Source: Agromyces sp. LHK192 (GTDB lineage: Bacteria; Actinomycetota; Actinomycetes; Actinomycetales; Microbacteriaceae). Taken from it: a stretch of DNA of 64,000 bases. The position numbers and the translations under genes were made by a program. Positions within the stretch are counted from its first letter, which is position 1, and each line of letters begins with the position of its first letter. This document shows positions 1 through 7,954 of the stretch, piece by piece. The notes under the pieces were generated by a model. That model made no database searches. It was not told the DNA's origin and worked only from the letters and a program-made list of their open reading frames with translations. The stretch lies in contig NZ_CP034753.1 of the NCBI RefSeq assembly GCF_004006235.1, forward strand, positions 3,038,001 through 3,102,000, in the 5' to 3' direction.

Positions 1-49
1 GGGGCCGCATCATCATGCGGAGCATGGGGCGGCGGGAGTCGGCGGGCAC
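1..49 (-). CDS. possible 5' end of an unidentified gene cut by the window edge
   Basis: A GTG at 49-47 opens a frame of 16 codons (M-P-A-D-S-R-R-P...) that runs off the left edge. A TAGGCT -10-like box lies at 63-58, 8 nt before the GTG, which is close to the leaderless promoter pattern seen elsewhere in this window. In related genomes an RCK_C regulatory subunit is often followed by its antiporter gene, so this could be that gene, but the visible residues do not show it. Low confidence. Confidence 0.25.
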   Translation of the reverse strand, partial: MPADSRRPMLRMMMRP

Positions 50-100
50 GGTGCACCAGCCTACCCGCGCGAAGATGGGACCGAGCCGAGTCCCCGGGCG

Positions 101-595
101 TCAGGCGGGCGGCTCCGCCGCGCCGCCGATCGAGATCGCCCGGAACGCCCGTTCGACGCCCTCCTCCGGACCGACCGCCACCAGGATGTCGCCGGGCAGC
201 ACGACCACGTCGGGCGCGGGCGTCGGCGTCGCGCTCTCGCCGCGCACGAGCGCGACGATCACGACCCCGTCGGGCAGGGCCAACGAGCCGAGCGGATGCC
301 CCGCCAGCGAGTCGTGCTCGCCCACGGTGGCCCAGTCGATCGGCACCCCGGGAAGGTCGTCGAGGTCGTCGATCGACTGGACGATTCGGGTGCCGCCGAG
401 CAGGTCGGCGAGCGTGCGGGCCTCCTCCTCGTCGAGGCGCAGGTTCGAGACGCCGCGATCCTCGCCGTGCATGCGGATCACGAGATCGCTGACGCCCGTG
501 CGATGCGCGATGACCGAGACCTCGACCCCGGCCATCGTCGTGAACGAGTGCAGCATGCCGACCCCCGGCAGCCGCACCAGCCGCACCTCGACCAT
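101..595 (-). CDS. cation:proton antiporter regulatory subunit, TrkA-C (RCK_C) domain
   Basis: A 164-aa cytoplasmic protein with an N-terminal alpha/beta part (about 1-80) and an RCK_C-type ligand-binding domain (about 85-160) containing the pattern LPDGVVIVALVRG...VLPGDILVAVGP. Family knowledge: such small proteins (KhtT/YhaT-like) gate a CPA2 cation/proton antiporter by sensing a nucleotide or ion. No transmembrane segment is visible, so the antiporter itself must be a separate protein, possibly the gene truncated at the left edge. The ATG at 595 has only a weak GGGGCGG-type ribosome site. The domain call is solid; the exact ion is unknown. Confidence 0.75.
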   Translation of the reverse strand: MVEVRLVRLPGVGMLHSFTTMAGVEVSVIAHRTGVSDLVIRMHGEDRGVSNLRLDEEEARTLADLLGGTRIVQSIDDLDDLPGVPIDWATVGEHDSLAGHPLGSLALPDGVVIVALVRGESATPTPAPDVVVLPGDILVAVGPEEGVERAFRAISIGGAAEPPA

Positions 596-627
596 CGAAC
601 CGCCCCCGCTCTCGGGTCCAAGCCCGG

Positions 628-644
628 GGCGACGAATCGTCGCC
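628..644. terminator. hairpin after glpD
   Basis: An 8-bp perfect inverted repeat (GGCGACGA/TCGTCGCC) with a one-base centre lies between the glpD stop and the start of the RCK_C gene. It could act as a terminator or mRNA 3' end structure for the minus-strand glpD transcript; there is no T-tract. Confidence 0.35.
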
Positions 645-658
645 GCCCCGCTTCGCCG

Positions 659-2440
659 TCAGTCGACCGTGACGATGTCGGGTGCCTCGAGCCGCACCCG
701 GTCAGCCGATTCGTCGTCGGGCTGCTGCTGCGAGGCACGCTCGGCCTCGACGCGCTGGAGGTATCGCTCGACCTCGAGCCGCTCGCGGGCGGCATCCCAC
801 CCGAGGACGCCCGCCATCAGCGACGCCGCGACCGGCGCCGCCGAGACACCGCGATCCCACGCCTCGATCGAGATGCGGGTGCGGCGGGCGAGCACGTCGT
901 CGAGGTGCAGCGCGCCCTCGTGGCTCGCCGCGTACACGACCTCGGCGGCCAGGTAGTCGTCGGCGCCGGGAAGCGGTTCGCCGAGGCTCGGGTTGCTCCG
1001 GATCAGGTCGAGCAGTTCGTCGGTCATCGTGCCGTACCGGTTCAGCAGGTGCTCGATGCGCACCTTGTGCACGTCGAACGCGCGCGCGATCTTCCCGCGC
1101 TTGTTCCACGCCGCCTGGTAGCCCTCGGCACCGAGCAGCGGGATCTCCTGCGTGGTCGACGGCGGCACGCGCCCGTCGAGCGCGTCCGCGGCCGCGTCGA
1201 TCGCGTCCTTCGCCATCACCCGGTACGTGGTCCACTTGCCGCCCGCCACCACGACGAGCCCCGGCACGGTGTGCGCCACGATGTGCTCGCGGCTGAGCTT
1301 CGAGGTCTGGTCGCTCTCCCCGGCGAGCAGTGGCCGGAGCCCCGCGAAGACGCCCTCGACGTCCTCACGCGTCAGCGGGATGTTCAGCACGCGGTTCACG
1401 TGCTCGAGCAGGTAGTCGATGTCGGCCGCCGTCGCCGCCGGATGCGCCTTGTCGAGATTCCAGTCGGTGTCGGTCGTGCCGATGAGCCAGTGCCGGCCCC
1501 ACGGGATCACGAAGAGCACGCTCTTCTCGGTGCGGAAGATCATGCCCATCGCCGACTGGATGCGGTCGCGCGGCACCACGAGGTGGATGCCCTTCGACGC
1601 CCGCACCTTGAACGTGCCGCGCTCGCCCACCATCCGCTGCGTGTCGTCCGTCCAGACGCCGGTCGCGTTCACGACCTGCTTGGCGCGGATCTCGAAGCGC
1701 TCGTCGGTCTGCAGGTCGTGCGCCTTCACGCCCACGACCCGCTCGCCCACCTTGAGGAACCCCTCGACCTTCACGCGGCTCGCGACGTGCGCGCCGTAGA
1801 AGCTCGCGGTGCGCGCGAGGCTCGCGACGTAGCGAGCGTCGTCGACCTGCGCGTCGTAGTAGGTGAGCCCGCCCACCATCGCGTTCGACGACAGCGACGG
1901 GATGGCCTTGTGCACCTGCCGCTTGGTGAGGTGACGGTGATGGGGCACTCCGGGCGGACGCCCGCCCGAGTAGCTGAACACGTCGTACAACAGCATGCCC
2001 GCGCCGATGTAGAACCGCTCGAAGAAGCGCTTCTGCAACGGGTAGAGGAACCGCACGGGCTTGACCAGGTGCGGCGCGATCCGCTGCAGCAGGAGTCCAC
2101 GCTCGATGAGCGCCTCGCGGACGAGTCGGAAGTCCAGCTGCTCCAGGTACCGGATGCCTCCGTGCACCAGCTTCGACGACCGGCTCGACGTGCCCGACGC
2201 CCAGTCGCGGGCCTCGAGGAGGCCGGTCGACAATCCGCGGGTCACCGCGTCGAGCGCTGCACCGGTGCCGACGATGCCACCGCCGACGACCAGGATGTCG
2301 AGTTCCTTCTCACGCAGTCGCGCGATCGCGGCGGCCCGTTCGTCCGGTCCCAGTTTCGTGGACCGCGACACGGAGTTGGCCGCGCTTCCCTGCTTCGCGC
2401 CTCGACCAGTCGCGTTCGACGCCGTCTTCCCAGCGGCCAC
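659..2440 (-). CDS. glpD: glycerol-3-phosphate dehydrogenase (FAD, aerobic)
   Basis: 593 aa, normal length for the GlpD family. It oxidises sn-glycerol-3-phosphate to dihydroxyacetone phosphate with FAD, passing electrons to quinone at the membrane. Visible: the FAD-binding GGGIVGTGAALDA motif at about residue 53, the SSRSSKLVHGGIRYLE signature soon after, the IGTTDTDW strand, and the DAO C-terminal domain (about 430-560). The first about 45 residues are a basic, low-complexity extension before the fold. The start is GTG at 2440; no ribosome site precedes it, but a TAGGGG box sits exactly 6 nt upstream, suggesting a leaderless mRNA. It is probably a single-gene unit, as guaB3 upstream ends with a GC-rich hairpin. 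Confidence 0.93.
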   Translation of the reverse strand: MAAGKTASNATGRGAKQGSAANSVSRSTKLGPDERAAAIARLREKELDILVVGGGIVGTGAALDAVTRGLSTGLLEARDWASGTSSRSSKLVHGGIRYLEQLDFRLVREALIERGLLLQRIAPHLVKPVRFLYPLQKRFFERFYIGAGMLLYDVFSYSGGRPPGVPHHRHLTKRQVHKAIPSLSSNAMVGGLTYYDAQVDDARYVASLARTASFYGAHVASRVKVEGFLKVGERVVGVKAHDLQTDERFEIRAKQVVNATGVWTDDTQRMVGERGTFKVRASKGIHLVVPRDRIQSAMGMIFRTEKSVLFVIPWGRHWLIGTTDTDWNLDKAHPAATAADIDYLLEHVNRVLNIPLTREDVEGVFAGLRPLLAGESDQTSKLSREHIVAHTVPGLVVVAGGKWTTYRVMAKDAIDAAADALDGRVPPSTTQEIPLLGAEGYQAAWNKRGKIARAFDVHKVRIEHLLNRYGTMTDELLDLIRSNPSLGEPLPGADDYLAAEVVYAASHEGALHLDDVLARRTRISIEAWDRGVSAAPVAASLMAGVLGWDAARERLEVERYLQRVEAERASQQQPDDESADRVRLEAPDIVTVD

Positions 2441-2456
2441 AGTCGCCCCCTATCCG

Positions 2457-2478
2457 GCGGCGCCACGGCGGGCGCCGC
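2457..2478 (-). terminator. GC-rich hairpin between guaB3 and glpD
   Basis: An 8-bp stem (GCGGCGCC/GGCGCCGC) with a 6-base loop lies 73 nt after the guaB3 stop and just upstream of the glpD -10 region. Possible intrinsic terminator without a U-tract, as is common in high-GC actinobacteria. Confidence 0.4.
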
Positions 2479-2550
2479 AATCCGCTTTCCACGCTACCCG
2501 AGCCACGTGGCGGTCGCACCCGACGCGCCTGAGCGCGAGCTGTGAACCGT

Positions 2551-3675
2551 TCATGCCCCCTGGTACGGGGCGACGACGACCTCCACGCGCTGGAACTCCT
2601 TGAGGTCGGAGTACCCGGTCGTCGCCATCGACTTGCGCAGGGCGCCGACGAGGTTCGCGGTGCCCTCGGCGCTCGGCGCCGGGCCGTAGAGGATCTCCTC
2701 GAGCGGCGCGACCTGGCCGACGCGCACGCGCTGGCCGCGCGGCAGCTTCGCGTGGTGCGCCTCGGCGCCCCAGTGCCAGCCGCCGCCGGGGGCGTCCGTC
2801 GCCCGTGCGAGCGCCGCGCCGAGCATGACGGCGTCCGCGCCGCAGGCGATCGCCTTGACGATGTCGCCGGCGACGCCGACGCCGCCGTCGGCGATGACGT
2901 GCACGTACCGCCCGCCCGACTCGTCGAGGTAGTCGCGACGTGCGCCCGCGACGTCGGCGACGGCGGTCGCCATCGGGGCGTGGATGCCGAGCGAGGTGCG
3001 GGTCGTCGACGCCGCGCCACCGCCGAAGCCGACGAGCACGCCCGCCGCGCCGGTGCGCATGAGGTGGAGCGCCGCGGTGTAGGTCGCGGCGCCACCGACG
3101 ATCACCGGGACGTCGAGCTCGTAGATGAACTTCTTCAGGTTCAGCGGTTCCTGGTTCTTCGAGACGTGCTCGGCCGAGACCGTGGTGCCGCGGATCACGA
3201 ACAGGTCGACGCCCGCGGCGACGACGGTCTCGGTGAGCTCCTGCGTGCGCTGCGGCGAGAGCGCGCCGGCGACGGTGACGCCCGCCGCGCGGATCTCGGC
3301 CAGGCGGGCGGTGACCAGCTCGGGCTTGATGGGCTCGGCGTAGAGCTCCTGCATGCGGGCGGTCGCGCGCTCGGGGTTGAGGTTGCGGATCTCCGCGAGG
3401 GCGATCTCGGGCTCCTCGAACCGGGTCCAGAGGCCCTCCAGGTCGAGCACGCCGAGTCCGCCGAGCCTACCCATCGCGATGGCGGTGGCCGGTGAGACGA
3501 CCGAGTCCATGGGCGCCGCGAGGAACGGGATGTCGAACTGGTACGCGTCGATCGACCAGCCGACCGACACGTCCTCGGGGTCGCGGGTCCGGCGGCTCGG
3601 CACGATCGCGATGTCGTCGAACGCGTACACTCGGCGTCCGCGCTTGGCGCGGCCGATCTCGATCTCCTGGGTCAC
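2551..3675 (-). CDS. guaB3: GuaB3-family IMP dehydrogenase-related protein
   Basis: 374 aa, a TIM-barrel protein of the IMPDH/GMP reductase superfamily without CBS domains. The N-terminus (IGRAKRGRRVYAFDDIAIVP) and the C-terminal DLKEFQRVEV segment are typical of actinobacterial GuaB3. In the phosphate/catalytic loop, where GuaB has GSICTTR, this protein has GAASTTR (Ser223), so the catalytic cysteine of true IMPDHs is absent. The biochemical role is therefore unclear: a GMP reductase-like or regulatory function is possible, canonical IMPDH activity is unlikely. Start is GTG at 3675 with TAGGGT 6 nt upstream (leaderless); the TAG is also the stop codon of the preceding TetR gene. The real guaB lies 6.4 kb away. 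Confidence 0.9.
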   Translation of the reverse strand: MTQEIEIGRAKRGRRVYAFDDIAIVPSRRTRDPEDVSVGWSIDAYQFDIPFLAAPMDSVVSPATAIAMGRLGGLGVLDLEGLWTRFEEPEIALAEIRNLNPERATARMQELYAEPIKPELVTARLAEIRAAGVTVAGALSPQRTQELTETVVAAGVDLFVIRGTTVSAEHVSKNQEPLNLKKFIYELDVPVIVGGAATYTAALHLMRTGAAGVLVGFGGGAASTTRTSLGIHAPMATAVADVAGARRDYLDESGGRYVHVIADGGVGVAGDIVKAIACGADAVMLGAALARATDAPGGGWHWGAEAHHAKLPRGQRVRVGQVAPLEEILYGPAPSAEGTANLVGALRKSMATTGYSDLKEFQRVEVVVAPYQGA

Positions 3676-3681
3676 CCGACA

Positions 3682-3687
3682 ACCCTA
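3682..3687 (-). promoter_or_regulatory. leaderless -10 box of guaB3, overlapping the tetR stop codon
   Basis: TAGGGT on the minus strand, separated from the guaB3 GTG by 6 nt with no ribosome-binding site. Its first three bases are the TAG stop of the upstream TetR gene. Confidence 0.6.
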
Positions 3688-4236
3688 CCGAACGGCGTCG
3701 TCGGCCCGACGGAACAGGCGCACGGCGACCTGCTTGGCGACGACGGCCGCGTCGTCCGACGGGGGGTCGGCGATCGCGCCGGCGTTCCAGAGCGTCGAGA
3801 GCCCGTGCATGAGCGACCAGGCGGCGAGCGTGTTCGCGCGGGCGTCGCCGCCCATCGGTCCGGCGCCGGCGCGCAGCACCGAACCTGCGCGCTCGCGTGC
3901 GGCGACGAGTGCGGGATCGTCGTCGCGCAGGAGTTCAGGCCGGAACATGACCTCGAACCGCGCACGCTCGCGGGTCGCGAAGTCGACGTACGCGACACCC
4001 GCCTCGACCAGGTCCTCGGATGCCTCGAGGCCCGCGGCGAGCCGTTCGAACCCGTCCGCGGCGATCGCGGTGAACAGCCCGGCCCGGTCGCCGAAGTGGT
4101 GCGCGGGGGCGGCATGCGAGACGCCGGTCCGGCGCGCGAGGTCGCGCAGGCTCAGGGCGTCCACGCCGCGCTCGTCGATCGCCTCGATCGCCGCCTGGAG
4201 CAGTGCCTCCCTGAGGTCGCCGTGGTGGTACGCCAT
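3685..4236 (-). CDS. TetR/AcrR-family repressor with WHG-type C-terminal domain
   Basis: 183 aa from the chosen ATG. The N-terminus MAYHHGDLREALLQAA and the helix-turn-helix LSLRDLARRTGVSHAAPAHHFGDRAGLF (about residues 30-57) are classic TetR DNA-binding elements. The C-terminal ligand domain includes AWSLMHGLSTLWNAGA, the WHG subtype. The start at 4236 is preferred over an upstream ATG at 4257 because family members begin MxYHHGDL and because a TATGGT -10 box lies exactly 6 nt before it, with TTGTCA 17 bp further up. The gene is divergent from the DoxX-like gene and two palindromic operators lie between them, so it most likely represses both itself and that gene. Confidence 0.9.
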   Translation of the reverse strand: MAYHHGDLREALLQAAIEAIDERGVDALSLRDLARRTGVSHAAPAHHFGDRAGLFTAIAADGFERLAAGLEASEDLVEAGVAYVDFATRERARFEVMFRPELLRDDDPALVAARERAGSVLRAGAGPMGGDARANTLAAWSLMHGLSTLWNAGAIADPPSDDAAVVAKQVAVRLFRRADDAVR

Positions 4237-4242
4237 GCCTCG

Positions 4243-4271
4243 ACCATACGCACGCATCTAGCCATTGACAA
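4243..4271 (-). promoter_or_regulatory. promoter of the tetR gene (leaderless)
   Basis: Minus-strand -35 TTGTCA (4271-4266), 17-bp spacer, -10 TATGGT (4248-4243), then 6 nt to the ATG at 4236. The -35 lies inside operator 1, so repressor binding would block this promoter. Confidence 0.7.
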
Positions 4272-4274
4272 GAT
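4256..4274. promoter_or_regulatory. TetR operator 1 (19-bp imperfect palindrome)
   Basis: ATCTAGCCATTGACAAGAT. Both halves pair as ATCT-G-CA/TG-C-AGAT around a central base. It differs from operator 2 at two positions and covers the -35 of the tetR promoter and a TTGACA on the plus strand. Confidence 0.75.
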
Positions 4275-4293
4275 CGAGGTTCGTGCGCAATCT
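4265..4293 (+). promoter_or_regulatory. candidate promoter of the DoxX-like gene
   Basis: Perfect TTGACA at 4265-4270, 17-bp spacer, and a weak CAATCT -10 at 4288-4293, placing the start of transcription next to operator 2. The 5' leader would be about 40 nt and contains the GAGGAA ribosome site. Confidence 0.5.
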
Positions 4294-4308
4294 AGTCACT
4301 GACAAGAT
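4290..4308. promoter_or_regulatory. TetR operator 2 (19-bp palindrome)
   Basis: ATCTAGTCACTGACAAGAT, palindromic except for one pair and the centre. It lies 34 bp downstream of operator 1 in the same orientation. The shared consensus is ATCTWGTCANTGACWAGAT. Confidence 0.75.
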
Positions 4309-4342
4309 TAGCCATCCGCTCACCGATCGCGAGGAACCCGTC

Positions 4343-4882
4343 ATGACCGATCACCGACCTCCCGCACCTGGTCTCCCCGCCGGCACCGGCACCACGGGCG
4401 ACGCCTCCACGGCTCCACGACGCAACCCCTGGGTGCAGACCTTCGTCTCCCCCGTCCCCATCGCGTTCGTCGCGGGAACCGCCATCACCGCCCTCACCGG
4501 CGCCGCCCTGGCCGCCGTCGGCATCCCCGCGCTCGCCGGCTGGCAGGCCGCCGTCACGGGCGGGCTCGTCGCACTCTTCCTCATGGGCGCGATCGGCCGG
4601 CTGGTCCCGGGAGTCCGGGCCGGATTGGTCGCCATGGTCCCGCCCGCGCTGCCGCGCCCCGACCTGATCGTCGCCGCGACCGGCGTGCTCGAGGCGGCCG
4701 GAGCACTCGGACTGCTGTTCCCGCCGACCCATCGCCTCGCGGCCTGGTGCCTCGCCGCCCTGCTCGTCGCCGTCTTCCCAGCCAACGTCCGTGAGGCCCG
4801 GCGCGGCGGGTCGCCGCTCGTCCCCCGCACGGTCGAACAGGTCGGGTTCGTCGCGGCGTGCCTCGCTGTCGCGCTTGGCTGA
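4343..4882 (+). CDS. DoxX-family integral membrane protein
   Basis: 179 aa with about four hydrophobic segments (roughly residues 32-55, 65-83, 100-122 and 160-178) and the DoxX-like core LIVAATGVLEAAGALGLLFPPTHRLAAW followed by VAVFPANVREA. DoxX-like proteins are small four-helix membrane proteins linked to redox or xenobiotic stress; no enzyme function can be read here. ATG 4343 has GAGGAA 6 nt upstream and is preferred over longer in-frame options. It is divergent from a TetR repressor with two operators, so it is probably induced by a ligand of that repressor. Confidence 0.82.
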   Translation: MTDHRPPAPGLPAGTGTTGDASTAPRRNPWVQTFVSPVPIAFVAGTAITALTGAALAAVGIPALAGWQAAVTGGLVALFLMGAIGRLVPGVRAGLVAMVPPALPRPDLIVAATGVLEAAGALGLLFPPTHRLAAWCLAALLVAVFPANVREARRGGSPLVPRTVEQVGFVAACLAVALG

Positions 4883-4899
4883 CGTCCGCAGAGGGCCGG

Positions 4900-6600
4900 T
4901 CACCGCACCCGCGCGACGCGCCCCTCGTCCCACACGGGAGCGTCCGCCTCGGCGACCTCGCCGTCAGCCCGGAACACCAGGAACCGGTCGAAGCTCCGCG
5001 CGAACCACCGGTCGTGCGTGACCGCGAGCACCGTGCCGTCGAACCGGGCGAGCGCGTCCTCCAGCGCCTCCGCCGAGACGAGGTCGAGGTTGTCGGTCGG
5101 CTCGTCGAGCAGCAGCAGCGTCGCCCCTGAGAGCTCGAGCAGCAGGATCTGCAGGCGCGCCTGCTGGCCGCCAGACAGCGAGTCGAACACCTGGTGCGCG
5201 GAGGCCGCCAGGCCGTACCGGTCGAGCGCCGAGCTCGCCTGCTCGCGCGGCATCCCATCGCGGTTCGCGTCGCCGCGATGCAGGATGTCGAGCAGGGTGC
5301 GGCCGCGCAGTTCGGGGAGTTCATGGCCCTGCGCGAACCACCCCGGCACCACTCGCGCCCCGAGCACCGCCCGACCGTCGTGCGCGACCGGTTCGATGCG
5401 GGCGCCTCGGTCGGTGACGTGCCCCTGCATCGGGTCGGGGTCCGAGCCACCCGCCGCGAGCAGCCGGAGGAAGTGCGACTTGCCCGAGCCGTTCGAGCCG
5501 AGCACCGCGACCCGGTCGCCGTACCAGACCTCGAGGTCGAACGGTCGCATGAGCCCGGTGAGCTCGAGTCCCTCGGCGATCACCGCGCGCTTGCCCGTGC
5601 GCGACCCGCGCAGCCGCATCGACACCGCCTGAGCCGGTGGCCGCGCCTCCGGCGGGCCCGCCTCCTCGAACTTCCGCAACCGGGTCTGCGCCGCCTGGTA
5701 CCTCGACGCGAGACCGTCGTTGTACGTCGCCTTCACCTTCAGTGTCGCTACCAGCGTCTTCAACTGCACGTGCTGCTCGTCCCACCGTCGCCTGAGCTCG
5801 TCCAGCCGCTCGAATCGCGCCTCACGAGCGGCGTGGTACCCCTCGAACCCACCGCCGTGCACCCAGGCCGAGCTGCCCGCCGGGCTCGCCTCGAGGGTCA
5901 CGAGACGGTCGGCCGCAGCGGCCAGCAGCTCGCGGTCGTGCGAGACCAGCAGCACCGTCTTCGGCGTCTGCCGCAGCTGCTGCTCGAGCCACCGCTTGCC
6001 CGGCACGTCGAGCGAGTTGTCGGGTTCGTCGAGCAGAAGCACCTGCTCGGGCCCGCGCAGCAGGGCTTCGAGGGCGAGCCGCTTCTGCTCCCCGCCCGAG
6101 AGCGTCGACAGGTCGCGCCACCTCGCCCGCTCCCATGGGATGCCCAGCGCCGCCGAGGTGCAGTGGTCCCAGACGACCTCCTGGTCGTACCCGCCGGCCT
6201 CCGCGTACTCGGCGAGCGCGCCTGCGTACCGCATCTGGTTCGGGGTGTCGTCGCGGTCGATGAGCGCGGCCTCGGATGCCTCGAGCTCGACCGCCGCGTC
6301 CCGAACGCGCCGCGGGGCCACCGAGACGAGCAGGCCGCCGACCGTGGCATCCACGCCCGCGATGACGCGACCGGTGCCGACGAACTGGTCCATGACGCCG
6401 AGCCCGCCGTCCACCTGCACGCTGCCCTCATCGGGTCGCAGGTCGCCGCGCACGATGCGCAGCAGGGTCGTCTTGCCCGCGCCGTTCGCGCCGATGAGCG
6501 CGGTCGTGCGCCCCTCGGGTACGCGGAACGCCACGTCGGCGAGCAGCGGCCGTCCGTCGGGCAGCGAGAAGGAGACGCCGTTGACGTCGAGGAATCCCAT
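4900..6600 (-). CDS. ABC-F family ATP-binding protein
   Basis: 566 aa with two ABC cassettes and no membrane domain. Cassette 1: Walker A GANGAGKT (about residue 37), signature LSGGEQKR, Walker B LLLDEPDNSLD. Cassette 2: Walker A GSNGSGKS, signature LSGGQQAR, Walker B LLLDEPTDNLDL. The linker between them (about 235-320) is arginine- and lysine-rich, like the tRNA-contacting linker of ABC-F proteins. Family role: binding the ribosomal E site, either as a general translation factor or for antibiotic ribosome protection; the sequence does not decide which. A TAGGCT -10 at 6695-6690 would give a leader of about 85 nt. It overlaps no neighbour and appears to be a single unit. Confidence 0.88.
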   Translation of the reverse strand: MGFLDVNGVSFSLPDGRPLLADVAFRVPEGRTTALIGANGAGKTTLLRIVRGDLRPDEGSVQVDGGLGVMDQFVGTGRVIAGVDATVGGLLVSVAPRRVRDAAVELEASEAALIDRDDTPNQMRYAGALAEYAEAGGYDQEVVWDHCTSAALGIPWERARWRDLSTLSGGEQKRLALEALLRGPEQVLLLDEPDNSLDVPGKRWLEQQLRQTPKTVLLVSHDRELLAAAADRLVTLEASPAGSSAWVHGGGFEGYHAAREARFERLDELRRRWDEQHVQLKTLVATLKVKATYNDGLASRYQAAQTRLRKFEEAGPPEARPPAQAVSMRLRGSRTGKRAVIAEGLELTGLMRPFDLEVWYGDRVAVLGSNGSGKSHFLRLLAAGGSDPDPMQGHVTDRGARIEPVAHDGRAVLGARVVPGWFAQGHELPELRGRTLLDILHRGDANRDGMPREQASSALDRYGLAASAHQVFDSLSGGQQARLQILLLELSGATLLLLDEPTDNLDLVSAEALEDALARFDGTVLAVTHDRWFARSFDRFLVFRADGEVAEADAPVWDEGRVARVR

Positions 6601-6768
6601 GGGTGGAGCATCCGTTCGTGTCCGTGCACGTGGCAGACCCGCCGATCACGGGCCGCGCCGCCGTCGTCCTCGGAACCGGGCAGCCGACCAGCCTAGCGAG
6701 GTCGCGGATGCCCCGCCAGACGGAGCGGACCCCGGGTGCCCGACCGGCCACGGGTGCAGGATGGAGGC

Positions 6769-7923
6769 ATGCATCGCGTGCCGGCAGACCCGATCGACCT
6801 CCTCCGCACCCGCACGAGCGCGAAGTGGCGCTCCTACCCCGACGACGTGCTGCCGTTGCCCGTCGCCGAGATGGACTACCCGCTCGCCGAGCCGATCGCC
6901 GAGGCCCTGCACGCCGCGATCCGCCGCTCCGACACCGGCTACCACTCGGGCAGCCGCCCGGTGGCCGAGGCGTTCGCGCCGTTCGCGGCCCGCCGGCTCG
7001 GCTGGGAGATCGACCCCGCCCGCGTCACCTGCACGGCCGACGTCAGCATGGGCATCGTCGAGATGCTGCGCCGCACGGTGCAGCCCGGCGACGGCGTCGT
7101 GGTCATGCCGCCGATCTACCCGCCGTTCTTCGACCTCGTGACCGAGGCCGGCGCCGCGGTGGTCGAGGTCCCGCTCGCGGGCGGCATCGACGAGGGGTGG
7201 AGGCTCGACCTGCTCGGCATCGAAGCTGCGCTGGCCGGGGGCGCGCGGGCGGTGCTGCTGTGCAACCCGCACAACCCCACCGGGCTGGTGCACGCCGCCG
7301 AGGACCTCAGCGCGCTCGCCGATCTCGCGAAGGGCTTCGGCGCGACCGTCGTCAGCGACGAGGTGCACGGGCCGCTCGCGCAACCGGCGACGCCGTACAC
7401 CCCGTTCCTCACGGTCTCCGACGAGGCGCGCGAGGTCGGCATCGCGATCACCGCCGCGACGAAGGCGTTCAACCTCGCGGGCCTGAAGGCCGCGATGATC
7501 GTCACGGCGAGCGACCGCGGCGACCGCGTCCGTGAGGCGCTGCCCTACGAGGTCGAGTGGCGGATGGGCCAGTTCGGCGCGATCGCGAGCATCGCCGCAT
7601 TCACCGAGGGCGGTTCATGGCTCGACGGCGTGCTGGCGAGCATCGACGACAATCGGCGCCTGCTCGCCGACCTGATCGCCGACGAACTGCCCGGTGTCCG
7701 CTACCGCATCCCGGATGCCACGTACCTCGCCTGGCTCGACCTCACGGCGCTCGGCTGGGGGGATGACCCCGCCGCGTACGCGCTCGAGCATGCGAAGGTC
7801 GCGCTCGCGAACGGGCCCGCGTTCGGGGCATCCGTCGGCACCGGCCATGCCCGTCTCAACCTCGCGTGCTCGCCGGAGGTGCTCGCCGAGGCGGTCACCC
7901 GGATCGCCGACGCGCGGGGCTGA
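6769..7923 (+). CDS. PatB/MalY-family PLP-dependent C-S lyase (aminotransferase fold I)
   Basis: 384 aa, normal for the PatB/MalY family. Visible: VLPLPVAEMDYPLAEPI near the N-terminus, LLCNPHNPTGLV for PLP/substrate contact, SDEVHGPL, and the Schiff-base lysine in AATKAFNLAGLK. Such enzymes cleave cystathionine, cysteine S-conjugates or related C-S substrates (beta-elimination to pyruvate, ammonia and a thiol). Start is uncertain: ATG 6769 sits one base after a GGAGG (6763-6767), so the in-frame GTG at 6778, 10 nt from that GGAGG, is an alternative; a GTG at 6736 also exists. No linked sulphur genes help define the substrate. Confidence 0.87.
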   Translation: MHRVPADPIDLLRTRTSAKWRSYPDDVLPLPVAEMDYPLAEPIAEALHAAIRRSDTGYHSGSRPVAEAFAPFAARRLGWEIDPARVTCTADVSMGIVEMLRRTVQPGDGVVVMPPIYPPFFDLVTEAGAAVVEVPLAGGIDEGWRLDLLGIEAALAGGARAVLLCNPHNPTGLVHAAEDLSALADLAKGFGATVVSDEVHGPLAQPATPYTPFLTVSDEAREVGIAITAATKAFNLAGLKAAMIVTASDRGDRVREALPYEVEWRMGQFGAIASIAAFTEGGSWLDGVLASIDDNRRLLADLIADELPGVRYRIPDATYLAWLDLTALGWGDDPAAYALEHAKVALANGPAFGASVGTGHARLNLACSPEVLAEAVTRIADARG

Positions 7924-7954
7924 GAGCGCAGCGGCCGGGCTCGGGCGGCCGGGC

